Source of the DNA: Ramazzottius varieornatus
Lineage: Eukaryota > Tardigrada > Eutardigrada > Parachela > Ramazzottiidae
Reading direction: 5' to 3'
DNA: 64,000 bases
NCBI GenBank assembly: GCA_001949185.1
Contig: BDGG01000013.1
Location: 679,423-743,422 of the forward strand
Shown here: positions 50,599 to 62,155 of the stretch, one piece after another
How the letters are laid out: every line of letters starts with the position of its first letter
Numbering within the stretch: position 1 is the first letter of the stretch
Made by a program: the position numbers and the translations under genes
Notes under the pieces: generated by a model
Seen by the model: the letters and a program-made list of their open reading frames with translations, nothing else
The model's database searches: none
What the model was told of the DNA's origin: nothing

Positions 50599-53573
50599 AT
50601 GGCACGGCACGAATATTTGGTGTTTGATCTGCGTCGACCGGGACGAGTGCGGCGTTATCAGGATGTCCTGAAGATGATATTAATTGCCGTGGGCTGTTTA
50701 AGTGTCGGCTTGCATATTGCGGTCCTCTTCCGAAGTACCTTTGACGTGCCTTGTGCGACGACGCTACACCGAACGGATACGGAACCTTGGGCTCCGTGGA
50801 CAGCCTCCAGTGAATCCCGGAAGAGCTCGTCGGATCAACTGTTGACGGCAGTAAAGCATGCTGATAAGCCAGGACGCCCGGTCCTTCGCTCTCCCCTGGC
50901 ACATCGACGCAGGGACGGCCTGAAGTTTGGCGGGCAAGTCAAGTCCAGTACCAGTCTTCCGCCACCGGATGTCCCCTTGAATGATGCCGTGAGGTTAGAG
51001 AGGAAGGAATACAAGGCGTTGTGGAGGCATTATAAGGCGACGGCGAATATCAGCAGCAGTCCGTATGCCAGGCCGAAGCAGTCGATACCGCCTTATCGTA
51101 ATATGGCGGCAGTGTATGCTGCAAACAAAAGGTAGAAAAATGGCCGTACTCTAACAGGCAATCGCGGAAACACAATCGGACTCTATCAAAAAATAGACTT
51201 TGTTCCGTTGTTATAATTAAAATTTCGGTTCTGTTGTGCATTACAAACTTTTTGGCTTTCAATGCTGTGAATGTTCGTCCGCATTTACCTGCTTACTGTT
51301 TTTCCTACTAATGAGGAAAGCATGTAGTTCTCTGCTTTTCAGTTATCCGGCATTGGGAAGCTCGGTATGGGATAGGTTTCATGCTGGCGTGGGACCGTAC
51401 CAATTGTACGAAAGTACATCAGCGATCGATGGAGTGATCAAAGATCTGCAAACGGCAGCCATCAAACGAGCAGGTCAGTGTGCATTTAGTGCAAGAGGAG
51501 ATCTTGTCGAGCTTCTCACTGAATACAGCTTAATTTATTGATACATGAACCTGTCTTCCACGATATCCCTCTGAACCATTGTCCCACTAATCAACTTGCC
51601 TGGATCGTTACTTAACGATGTATTGAAAAGTCTTCGCTTTCTGGGTCTTCCCTGTGGCATTGCTGAAAGTAGGGGAAGTGAAAGCCAAAGATAGACTAGC
51701 CAGAGTCTAACGCTAATTGCATTGCCGCTTGACTTTTTACTTGCTTGGTGATGAGCTCTCTTCTGTCGGTTGCAGAAATGAAGGATGGCGGCACGCAGCT
51801 CAAACTTTTTATCGAATTTGACGGGAGCGGCAAGGCTCTGTTCAAACCTCTTCGCCTAAACAGCACCCAGGAGGACAATCCTAATCATTTCTACTTCAAT
51901 TACTTTGAACGGCATTACAGCGAGATTGCGGCCTACCATCTCGACCGGTCAGTATCATGTTCCTAGTGCTGAAATCAAACTCGTAGTACAATGAAAACGG
52001 ACAAGGTGTAATAGACTATCGTATATGTGCACGAATTATAGGAAAACCGACAAAATTGTCATACTGCAAATATTCGCTGCATTCGCGCATTACGTACATG
52101 TACGTCACGATGCAGCCCCGTAAGGGGTTGCGAAATCCGTGAACCGGACCGGGTTGTGCTTCACTTTTACGATGACGTGCTGCGCGGATGCAGCGAATAT
52201 TTACAGTATGTTGTTCTTATAATATGCACTGACTCATTCCCCGTACATTTCCAGATTTGATTCTCAAAGTTTAGAAGTTAATATAACACCCTCGATATTT
52301 TTTCCTGTTATTGTATCTCGCTCCCTGCGCACACCCCTTTTGAAATAGACGGGGACATCATCATACTTGAGTGAAAACCAGAAATGTCGACTTGTACTGT
52401 GAAATATCGAACGCCAGTCTCCGGTTTTGATGGTCATGATGGATATTCCATTTTGATTTAGGATATTGGGCTTTCATCGAGCACCGCCGGTGGCCGGTCG
52501 TCACGTCAACCTAATCACGGACATTCGCAATAAGGCCGATGACAATCTGCGGGAGACCTTCTACATCTCCCCTGCTGGCAATATCTGCCTAACGGGATCA
52601 TGCAAATACTATTGCGACACCAGTCACGGCCTCTGTGGCGCACCCGAGCTGCTGCCCGCCTCTTTCAGCGCCTTCCTCCCTGAGGATGAGGGACCCGGCC
52701 TGCGTATGACGTGGCGACATCCCTGGCGCCGCTCGTATAGTCGGAGTAAACTGGCACCTTGGGAGATGGACTCGAATTATTGCGGTCTCATCAAGACGAT
52801 TGAACCTTACGATGGCGGGAGACGAATGCTGGACATTGTCGACATGGCCGTTCTGGACTATATTGCCAACAATTTAGACCGACACCACTATGAAACGTTT
52901 TACGAGTTCGGAAATGAAAGTTCGCCTATCCACTTGGACCATGGGCGAAGGTACTGTATTACCTCTAAGGTTTCGTACAGTCACGTACACTGCGAAACAA
53001 AACCTATTGAGTTTATATAATGCAAGAATATAATTGTGAACTCGGCGGAAACCCTTGACAAGATTGCTTCCCCAAGCGGTGCTTGCTTCCTGCTTGTGTG
53101 AATGACAACGTGCGCTACTTCCAAGAACGAGTCTGTCATGTTTGATTGTTTCCCCAAGTAGCGCACGTCTTCTGTCTTAATAGCTGCAACCGTGCGCCAC
53201 TTGGAAAAACCTTTGTACACCGTAGAAAATTGACAGAAAATAAAGTAACAGGTGCCCGTTTTTTGGTAGCTTCAACAAGGCCAATACGGATGAGCCCACC
53301 ATCTTAGCACCCCTGTATCAGTGTTGCTTGATAAGGCGGTCAACGTTGAAGCGCTTACTGGATTTGACTCACGGACCGCGGTTAAGCGAGTTGTTGGACT
53401 TGTCGCTGCAGTCTGATCTCCTTTATCCAGTGCTCAGCCCTGCGCATTTGAACGCAGTGGATCGCCGCGTTTACGGCGTGCTGGACGTGATCGACAAATG
53501 TCTGACCGATGCTACAAATCCTTCTAATGTGATAATACAAGAGGACGTAAATGCATACTTTCCGTCCTCGTAA
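50599..53573 (+). CDS. FAM20-family secretory-pathway kinase, FAM20B-like (5 exons, 542 aa)
   Basis: FAM20 proteins are Golgi-lumen kinases: FAM20B phosphorylates xylose in the glycosaminoglycan linker, FAM20C phosphorylates secreted proteins. Exons 50599-51131, 51343-51473, 51776-51947, 52462-52950 and 53270-53573 join in frame (1629 nt). A short basic cytosolic tail and one TM ([19 protein letters not shown]) make it type II. After a Ser/Pro-rich stem come the kinase motifs: [10 protein letters not shown] (ATP-site Lys), [34 protein letters not shown], Cys-rich [50 protein letters not shown] (about 417-423), IHLDHGR (metal-site Asp, about 438) and [15 protein letters not shown]. The HPW-R-Y and LAPLYQCC blocks favour FAM20B over FAM20C; this is a judgement by eye. 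Catalytic residues look intact. Intron 3 holds a MITE and intron 4 two hairpin repeats. Confidence 0.9.
52062..52208. repeat. MITE family A, copy 3 (FAM20 intron 3), 147 bp
   Basis: Arms TACTGCAAATATTCGCTGCA and GCAGCGAATATTTACAGTA; centre CCCCGTAAGGGG. Close to 13873-14023. Confidence 0.85.
53058..53212. repeat. Intronic hairpin repeats, copies h and i in tandem (FAM20 intron 4)
   Basis: First unit: GATTGCTTCCCCAAGCGGTG ... inverted CGTGCGCTACTTCCAAGAAC. Second: GATTGTTTCCCCAAGTAGCG, centre CTTCTGTCTTAATA, inverted CGTGCGCCACTTGGAAAAAC. Confidence 0.75.
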
Positions 53574-54140
53574 AGCCACTTTTAGCATGAATATTTTGTC
53601 AGAGTTATTATTTTGCCAACGGAAGAGCTCGTAATTTGTGATAAGAAACTTAGAGGTTATCCAGATGAGAACGTAAAGTTTCATCTTTTTTCTGGCGTTC
53701 GGCTGTGTTTTACTTTATACCCGTTCGCAATGGCATGAACGCAATGGGGCTACGCGACAGAGGGCGTTACGATCGCGCAAGACAGTACACTGTAGACTAA
53801 AGTCACTTCGATCTCAAGGAAAATCGAACAGCGCGAGAAAACAGTAGCGAATCGTCTCATGCGGTGGAAGAACTTCGAGCAAGAAAAGTCGAGTACGAGT
53901 TACAGGGTTGTGTTCGAATTTTTCAGTTAACAGTTTACAGTTAGGTCCACGAGTCAGAAGGTTCGTCAGAGCCTTACTCATCCAAGCACTCGAGAAAACC
54001 GAGCTACGGCCCGAATGACGCATTTTCATCGATTGATTCCGAAGGTGCGCCGCAGGTGCACTTGTGAGCGATGTGCATTCTGAAACATTCTGGCAAGGTA
54101 CTCACCCTTTGGTATCCGTAAGAAAGATAGTTTACTTTCA
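53574..54140. other. Between FAM20 and the next membrane-protein exon
   Basis: A possible exon ending at about 54098 (frame ...GALVSDVHSETFWQ, donor AAG|GTACTC) would join in phase to the exon at 54141; otherwise nothing seen. Confidence 0.3.
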
Positions 54141-54470
54141 ATAGCCAGTAATTGCGAGAACCCATTGGATGGTTTTTCGTCAAAGGTACGGATGGCTGAT
54201 ATTCGTGAATTTATTGCTCCCAAATGGACGATTCCAGTGGAGTATCTGTACTACGTCGTGCTGCCTGTTGGGGTATTCCTCATTTTGGCCGGAGTTCTGA
54301 GTTGCTACTGCATTTCCAAATGGCGCCGGAAGTATGCCAGGCAAACCAACGAAGACGACGGAACTAGCAGTCCTCTACCTTCACATAATCGGGACGAGGT
54401 CTTCACGGTAACGCCAAGCAACATCTACCAAATTTCTCCCTCATCCAACGATCTCCGGACCAAACTTTAG
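54141..54470 (+). CDS. Last exon of a single-pass membrane protein (5' end not found)
   Basis: An acceptor (TTTCAATAG) at 54140 opens a frame SNCENPLDGFSSKVRMADIR, followed by one clear TM (YYVVLPVGVFLILAGVLSCY), a basic stop-transfer anchor (CISKWRRKYAR) and a 60-residue Ser/Asn-rich tail ending at TAG 54470. An internal Met at 54192 would also give a 92-aa protein. The lumenal Cys and short ectodomain suggest a type I receptor-like or adaptor protein whose earlier exons I could not place. Family not recognised. Confidence 0.45.
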   Translation: MASNCENPLDGFSSKVRMADIREFIAPKWTIPVEYLYYVVLPVGVFLILAGVLSCYCISKWRRKYARQTNEDDGTSSPLPSHNRDEVFTVTPSNIYQISPSSNDLRTKL

Positions 54471-55199
54471 CTACTAACTGACCATTCCCAGACTCCTTTC
54501 AAAACCAGCGTCATTCCATAAAGCCGGTTCATTGTGTCATCTCTCCGCACACCACTCAAATCCGTTCACGAATATGATACCCGATTTCGGGAGGCATTGT
54601 CTTCCACCGACGCTAATGACGCGGACTGGTTCAGTCTCAAATCCTCGCTTCTCGTCGAAGTCATCCCTTCCTGGTCAAGCGTTCCATCTCTTCTGTCTAG
54701 ACCACATGGTATCGCCCGCTGTCCGATGTCCTATATCTCAAGTGTCACACTCCGAGACACTATGCCGATTAGTGTACTGCGTTTGCTACACAAGCTGCCT
54801 CCGATCGCAGTCCAGGGATGAGCAGTTATGGGATTTGGTTCTCTCCGCTTTACTATCGCTTTGAGGACGTTGGAGCGCTTCGCTATGACCCGCTTTGAGA
54901 TACAAGAGTCCGCTATCCGCTGTGCTATCGCTATAGAAAATTTTCTTGTGCTGGAAAAAGCATCGATTTTCGGCTGTTTTTCATAACCGAGACTGATTAG
55001 CGCAGTAACGACTTATTGATACAAGCTTGAAACAAGACCAAACATGTCGAAAAAGTCTGCTAAACCCGAATTTCACGTCATGAATATTGAGAGAGGACCC
55101 AGTTTTTCCACCAGTTTCCAGCTCAAATTCTGCTATTTCCGCTATAGCTCATTATCGCTTCGCTCTGGATAGTTCTGTGTGTACCCAGTTCCGCTGCAG
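54471..55199. other. No gene recognised
   Basis: Stretches rich in CGCTATCGCT/TTCGCTATAGC-like motifs near 54880-55210, otherwise featureless. Confidence 0.35.
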
Positions 55200-55690
55200 T
55201 TTCGCTATATCGTAGCGAAGCGGAAAACGGTCAAAAACGCTACGCCGTTCCAAAACTGCTCATCCCTGTCGCAGTCCCGCAAGTCTGGACCAGCCGAGGT
55301 GGCCGTCCTGCGGACAAGCTCTTTCGAGCGGCCCGCGAGGTTATCTGCAGGGACTACAACGCGGGCCGCTGTACCACTCCCTGTCTCAACGGTCGTACCC
55401 ACAAATGTACCTATTGTTGACACCTTCACCCCTTCTCTGAATGTACCCAGTATCAAGACGACATCAAAGCCAAAAACACCGCTTCTGTCTGACCGGTTGG
55501 AACACTTCCTCAAAGATCATCCGGACCCTTCTTTTGCCCATCAATTCGGCCATGGCCTAAGCACTGGCTTTACGATTGGTTCCACCGGCCTTGAGTTTAC
55601 TCTTAGGGCGATTAATGCCTCCACCACGAAAGAAAACACTGAGATGGCCAAACGTTTCATTGCCAAAGAGTTCATTCATTTCGTTTAGAG
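55200..55690 (+). pseudogene. Fragment of a retroelement/tyrosine-recombinase-type element
   Basis: In one frame (about 55335-55420) a Cys/His cluster reads ICRDYNAGRCTTPCLNGRTH then KCTYC before a stop, a zinc-knuckle-like motif. A second frame continues with LLSDRLEHFLKDHPDPSF and HGLSTGFTIGSTG, a pattern common near the start of the polymerase/recombinase region in DIRS-type invertebrate elements. The frame change and stops mean it is dead. Element class is inferred from pattern memory and is uncertain. Confidence 0.45.
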
Positions 55691-56581
55691 TATTCTGTGG
55701 GACCTTTCGTTTCTCCGCCATTTCGCCATTGCGTGTGTTCCTCTCTCGGACATCGTTCTAAGACGAATGGTGGTGGTCAATTGATCATGCACCTTTCTCG
55801 GCCTTTTCCGTCTACGGTTTTATCTTTTGATATCTTGTCATAATATGTGTCTTCCAGTGTCGGTCAGATTTACGAAACGACACTGTATGCTCGTCAAAGT
55901 CCGGAATCAAAAAGATATAACGAATGAACTGCCTTTCATTTCGCAGCGTGTTTATCGGGAGCGCGGTCTCTCCAGTCACGTTTGAGGCATGTCGCACATC
56001 GCCTGTTCTATCGTTTCCCCGTATTATTCAGGTGGTATAGAGCTTACTATCGAATTGCCGAACAATAAATCACGAAACCGGGGCTTGGCTGGCGAGCTGC
56101 GAGCAAGGTAAGCCAAGTGAAACTAACTATAACCCCAATACACGCTTTGTTTCGAAGAATCTATGGAGAAACGTGGGGCCAACCGGCCCAGACAAATCAG
56201 CGAGGCAGATCAGGTCTATTAATATTATAGATTAATCATACAGTAAAAATACAGTCATTTACTCGGTGGTGAATGTGGCGCTCCATCGTACCGACCGGAG
56301 ATCTGGAGTACGAGCGACGAGATGGTCAGCCATGCGCGGAGATACTCAGAGATGACAGCGACCGGGTTAGCACCCCGTGGTGGTGCATGGAAGCCTTTGG
56401 ATAACCAGATCAGCAAGCAAGTGATTGCTTTACTGCCTAACAAGGCTTTCATGCACCGCCAGATGGCGCTAACTCGTGCACCAAAGTCCCTCACTTTCCC
56501 CGCGTACGCCTGGTTACGTTTAACTGGAAACATTTCGATCTTTAAGTAAGTAGACAATCATCAAAACAAACAACAAATTGT
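55691..56581. other. No gene recognised
   Basis: Short frames only. It includes the 3' flank of the arylsulfatase gene (minus strand). Confidence 0.4.
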
Positions 56582-59549
56582 TTATTCCTCCCACGAAGCC
56601 ATCAGACCGCCATGCAGGCCGGGGTGAGCGCGTGGATCATTAGGTAGAAACATCGATGGCAGTGCAGTGCTGTTGTAAGCCAGTAGTTTCTCCATCATCA
56701 ACTCGACAACGTCAGGGTTATCCGCGGCAATGTTATTTCGTTCACAAGGGTCAACCACAACGTCGAAAAGGCATGGCGCCAAATTTGGATCACAAGGAAT
56801 TTCGGAACTTTCACAGCGGATAGCTCCTGGTGTGCTGACGATCAAAGACGTGTTTAGTCCTCCGGGCGGTTCATACCTGGGAAGAAGAGCGGGTACACGG
56901 ACATTTTGCCCTAAAAATGTCCACTGTAATGCTTCATGAACTCCGCGAAGTGACGTCGAATTAAGCGTATGTTGCATGCATCATCTTATCCGTAAACTCT
57001 ACGAGTACTGTGACGTCACTGCGCGAACTTCATGATGTACTACAGTCCATTCTGAGTTTTGCTAAGAGTTACTGTACCAGTCGTCCGCTGATCGTCCTTC
57101 TTTGTCCACGTAAAGACCTTTTAAAAGTTTATATCCCTTCCAACGAAAAGCGTACTCGTTGTTTGTGACGTCGGTCTGAATCAGGAGCTCCTTCCTCGGC
57201 GACGGCGAATCTTCCGAGATCGATTGCCACACATCGAATCCATCTAGTCCAGCTGACGAGTCAACGGCTCCTCCTGCGAGATTGGTAACAGTGGGAAGAA
57301 GATCGGTTATGTGGTATAACTCCGTCGATACCCGACCCGCCTTTCGCAGTAAAGAACTCCAGACCACAGCAGCAACTCTGACGCCTCCTTCAAATCTGTA
57401 ACAGTATTGTCCAAATGCGCCGAACAGCGACTGAGACAACCAAGGAACCTACTGTGTGTTCTTCGCTCCACGTAGCGGCCAATTGCTACCGAACGAGGGC
57501 TTGTTTAGTGGGAACATAAGCTGCTCCGCTGCACCTCCACCGTTGTCCGAAAAGAAAACAATGACGGTGTTGTTGAGGATGCCTTTTCTTTCCAGCGCTT
57601 GAACTACAGCTCCTACCGAATCATCCAGAGCCGCCACCATACCTTTATCAAGAGAAGTGACCAACATTAGATTTTCGTTACTTCTTGTGTAAAGTTCGGG
57701 TCGGTACTACCAGCATATTTCCTTCGTCCGGGGTGTGCGATATGAGGAAAGCGGTCAATGTACTCCTGTGGCACCGGAAACTCGTCGGGCCCGCTTGCCA
57801 CGTGAGGCGCAATATGTGACAAGTATAGGAACATTGGCTGTTGAAAAATCGGACTGATGAAATTAAAACAAACTCGCGCGGAAAATAACCAGTTCTCCCC
57901 GCAAAACTTACTGTAGTTGGGATCTGGTCTTCGATGAGTCGAACAGCAGCTTCCGTGAAGGCAGTGGTTGCGTACTTGCCGACGTATTCATATGCGGGCT
58001 GAGTACCGTTCCACAAATCGAAGCCAGCATACGAACGATCCTTAGGCTGTCCAAAAATTCAAATGTCAGGTTGGCAAACCCTGCCAACTGGTCCACACGT
58101 TGCAGTGGTTTTTTCGTAGGAATCAAATTACCAGGAAGGTATAGTTGTAGTAGTCTATTGACGTTCCATGGTATCCAAAAAATGTGTCGAACCCGCGGCA
58201 TGCTACAGAAGCATCACGTACATTACACTGTCTCTCATAACTACATTATCTGGGTTCCCCCATCTTCGTTCAGATATTCACAACTTCCTTCGTTGTCAAC
58301 CGATTACGACGATTTAAGGACTCTTTACGAGACTAATGTTTACGCTTTGCGACCACGTGACTCACGTGCCATTCTATCAACAAATCGGCTCGTAGTACTC
58401 AGCGTACGAACCTCTGAAACTACCTCGTACTCGGCGCACTGCTGACAGTGCCAGCGGTTCGTACGCTGAGTACTACGAGTTGATTTGTTGATAGAGTGGC
58501 ACGTGAGTCACGTGGTCGCAAAGCGTAAACATTAGTCTCGTAAAGAGTCCTTAAATCGTCGTAATCGGTTGACAACAAAGGAAGTTGTGAATTTTTGAAC
58601 GAAGATGGGGGTGCCCAGATACTTATGAGAGACAGTGTAGGTCCATAACTAAGTCCCCCGATCAAATGATATCTTTTCCCACCCATCTGTTTTACGTACT
58701 TGGTAGCATCCTTCTCTGGTAATATCCCAGATTCCACTGCAAAACAGCGCTTACATGCTGGAACTCGTTACTCGACAAGCCTGAATAACAGCTGTCAATA
58801 GCAGAGAACTTTACCTTGCCGATCAGGTGGGTGCTATATCCCAGCTCTTTCAGATACTGTGGAAAAATCTTTTCGGTCACAGACAGCCCGCGCGGTTCGC
58901 CATTTTTGATAACTTTGTACTGGAGGCCTGCATAAACAAAGATGGTGTGTGATTGTTGCATTTGGCTTCAGAATTGTGCAACTGCAGTATCTCCGTTTGA
59001 CGTACCATGCCTGATGGGGTACTTGCCAGTCATCAACGCGGACCTATAATTTAATTGCACAGAATATCTTTACTATCTCACGGAGCTTGGCTGGACCGAT
59101 ATCTGATACCTTGATGGAGTACACAGGTACTGGGCGTAGAAGCCATTCAGTATTACTCCTTCGTGGGCCAGACGATCGATGTTTGGTGTTGCGATCTCCA
59201 AATACCCATGAAAGCTAACGTCGTTCCAGCCCTGGCAAGATAAAGCGGCGTAAAGCAGTGACATGCTGAGTAAATTTCCAAAGAATCACTTACCAAGTCG
59301 TCGGCGGAAATGAGAATGACGTTGGGCTTTATTGCAAAGCCGGCCTTCTTTGGTTGGCCGTCTGTTGCCGTCGGTAAAGATAATTTCAAATAAAACCTGT
59401 TCAGAAAGCGTTATGATCAAGAACAAAATAAAAAAACTAGCAATTGAAATGCTTGGAATACCAACAAGCCTTACTGACGATAGCAAGATGGCGACAAAGC
59501 CCAAGAGATAAGCTACGAAGATCAGTTTTCTGGCTGAATCCCATTCCAT
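56582..59549 (-). CDS. Arylsulfatase (ARSB/I/J-like sulfatase), 12 exons, about 545 aa
   Basis: A secreted or lysosomal enzyme that removes sulfate esters, probably from glycans. Exons on -: E1 from 59549, E2 to 59294, then 59231-59110, 59043-59006, 58927-58815, 58736-58700, 58202-58132, 58046-57912, 57837-57711, 57642-57453, 57395-57073 and 56910-56582; phases agree from E2 on. The E1/E2 join is unresolved (donor GTAAGG at 59474 or GTATTC a little further in). The Met at 59549 starts a signal peptide ([17 protein letters not shown]). Seen in order: [11 protein letters not shown] (metal Asp pair), [14 protein letters not shown] with the Cys converted to formylglycine, [65 protein letters not shown] and [12 protein letters not shown]. 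Active-site residues look complete. Intron 6 contains a 412-bp foldback element and intron 11 a MITE. Confidence 0.92.
56923..57046. repeat. MITE family B, copy 2 (arylsulfatase intron 11)
   Basis: ACTGTAATGCTTCATGAACT at the left, inverted GAACTTCATGATGTACTACAGT at the right, inner GTGACGTC / GACGTCAC stem. It abuts the 3' acceptor of the intron at 56911-57072. Confidence 0.75.
58226..58637. mobile_element. Foldback element, 412 bp, arms of about 195 bp (arylsulfatase intron 6)
   Basis: Left arm 58226-58424 and right arm about 58440-58637 are inverted copies with a few percent mismatch, joined by a short centre. TA flanks both ends (58224-58225, 58638-58639). The tips read CACTGTCTCTCATAA and contain CACCCCCATCTT, resembling the ends of the pogo element at 4431-6490. 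Being AG-bounded within an intron, it need not harm the host gene. Confidence 0.85.
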
Positions 59550-60459
59550 TTTTACCCGAGCAAACCCCTCCTACCGGTTATCTGCAAACTTTCAAGTCAA
59601 TTTTTGCGTATCGTACTGCTGGTGCATTTGGCTACTACTGTAGACTCGAAGATGAAAATTAGTTTGTTGAGAGGACAATCGACTTACCCACCGCAGGGAT
59701 CAACCGACATCTGCACCAAAGCAAAACGAAGGTACAGTACGTACATGTTATTCCATCCAACTGGCAGTCAAAAGGCACGATATCTTTCCACCGGCATAAT
59801 AGAGCATAACCCCGTCATTTCCTAACGCAGACAAATGGAACGGTCAACCAGCTGACCTCCATGGCAGAAATATTCGCATAGTCTGCGGTAAGTGTGCATA
59901 TGTGGTAGCGGTGAAAGATGGAATAGAAGAAACTCATGCAGCCCAGTTCTAAAACCACGAAGTAGTTTTAAGTTCAACCCAACCGTATGTTACACAGGCC
60001 TTTCCTCCATTCCTTAGGGCAGATTTCACGCATTTCGGTGTTTTCCCGATGGTCTAAAGCTTTTGTTCGCCTCTGGGCTCCTCAGGCTTCATGGCTCCTA
60101 CGTGTCTCCCTCAAGCTCGCAGGAACTGGTTTGAGTTCAATATATTCACGGCAGACAACCATGTGGCAGAATATGTAGCCTGCTTAGTGACGTAGATGAA
60201 CAAGAATGTCACCGCGCAAAGAACTATACACAGAGGCCGAGAAATCATGGGCCACTAAAAATTATGGACCTAGCATTTTCGCTAGGGCGATACGGAAGCA
60301 TGTACGTACGCGACTCATTCACGCTAACACACTTTCTGTCACTTTTCTCCGTTGGATTTCCATTTTGCCGACTTTTCCGCCTGGCCCACAATCTTTACTG
60401 ACCCATATTTTCTCTTCGTACGTGTTCACTTAGAGCTGTTAAAAATCAAAGCAGAACAC

Positions 60460-61000
60460 TTAGAAAATGGTCCGAACGGTTCATGTGGTTTGAGACCTGA
60501 ACCAATCACCTCAAACTATACTGCATCTCAAACCAAACCATGTACGTAAAACGGTTTTGATTTTATGCCAAGCCGCATAGACCACTGGTTAGTATGGTCT
60601 GCGGTAAGCGACAATTTTACACGGAAACCTGCACTAAGACTCGTGCGAAAATGGACCGTCTGGCTTGACCTTTTGCCATTCCGTCTCCGGAACGATCTAG
60701 TTTTGCACTGAAATCAACAATTTTCACACTATTCCTTCATGTCCCCGATGGTTACTTCTTTCGATTGCCCTCTTGGCATTGATCGAGCGGGAGAAGATAT
60801 CAGTAGAATTTCGTCAAGTACCATGGATTGGAAATTTATTTGCAAACCGGTTCAAGCCGGTGTTTATGTGGTTTGGTTTAAATTGGTTTGGTTCGAAAAT
60901 TAGACCAAACTACTTTGGTGGTTTTTGGGAGAAACCATTTTCATTCAACCGGTTTGGCGTGCTAATCACTGCTTCAACCAAACCAAATCATATTGTTCAA
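60460..61000. repeat. Region enriched in AACCGGTT, GGTTTGG and CCAAACC motifs
   Basis: Motifs such as CAAACCAAACCATGTACGT (60530), GGTTTGGTTTAAATTGGTTT (60870) and CAACCAAACCAAATCA (60972) occur on both strands, so parts can pair with each other. Origin unknown. Confidence 0.5.
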
Positions 61001-61359
61001 ACCATTAACAGCACTATTTACAAGACTAATACGGGATGTGATGTTCCTTATTAGTGCCGTGTAACTTATATCAGACTTGATTATTTGTACGCGACTTAAT
61101 TAGTATTAATGACGCACTCAGCGAAAAAAGCTGATATATGGGCCGTCTCTGTTCAACTGGCTCCTTTTACTTACGGTAAACAAGCTACTTAAGCACTGGA
61201 ACCAGCAATTTTTGCTCAATAATCAATGGCGGAAAATTACTGAAATTAAAAGTCGGAATTGATATTTGTGGCTCGACAGAAACTAAGTAAGAATTCTTGT
61301 TGGAAAGAGCGTCAAGCAGCCGGTACCCAAAGGCATTCATACACTGTAGGCGAATAAGG

Positions 61360-61534
61360 TACTGTAAAAGGGGGCAGGGCCAAAATCGAGTTTTAACTCT
61401 GACGTAAGAAGTAACAGCTGGCCAAGCTGCAGTCCGGAGACGTGAATCGCAGCTTGATCGGCTGATGGCTTCGGGCCAAATTTCTTACGTAACGGGTCAA
61501 AAATTCGATTTTGGCCCTGCCCCCTTTTAGAGTA
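61360..61534. repeat. MITE, 175 bp, GC-rich tips
   Basis: TACTGTAAAAGGGGGCAGGG at the left; inverted TTTTGGCCCTGCCCCCTTTT and AGAGTA at the right; inner TTCTTACGT / ACGTAAGAA stem. TA at both ends. Confidence 0.8.
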
Positions 61535-61997
61535 GCTAATCTACCGATATTGTACTTCTATCTAGTTTGAAAGAGACGTTATTCTGCCCTGCTGTCAAAT
61601 GGCAAACTGGCATCAAGAATTCAAGACGGACAAACTGCAGCTGTGGCGGAACAATGCTCGCCTCTGAAATCTTGTCCGCGCTGGTCCTTGCAGTATCCAT
61701 TGATATCTCCACCTCCGGAAAAACTTTTGGTGCACTGAAAAACTTATCAATTGAGGCAGGTACATCGACAGATTTTAATGCTTCGACGCAGAAATTCTAC
61801 AAAAGAGTGCAAAGAAACAGCTCCGATTCAGGTGAAGTAAACCCAGTGGGAGAAACACTCTACAGTCCAATATCGGCTTGGTCACCTGCTGGGTTCGAAA
61901 TCTGACTCAAAATGGCGGCTACAAGACTGCACCCACGTAGGTATAACAGCACACCCAGTGGTTCAAAGTCTAGCAGGGGAGCAATGCCGACATTTTG

Positions 61998-62155
61998 GTA
62001 CACGCGCCCGCTCTAAATGTGGGCAGGGACAAAAAGGTGGGCAGCTCAGCGAAAGCGGCACGGGCCGGCTGAAGTCGACCAATCGATTAAATCAATCTAG
62101 GAGCACCAATCTCGCTCCGCTACCCACGTTTAGAGCAGGCGTGTATACTGAATTT
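61998..62155. repeat. MITE family C, copy 2, opposite orientation
   Basis: GTACACGCGCCCGCTCTAAA at the left and GGCGTGTATAC at the right; the interior GACCAATCGATTAAATCAAT matches the reverse complement of the copy at 37143-37320. Confidence 0.65.
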
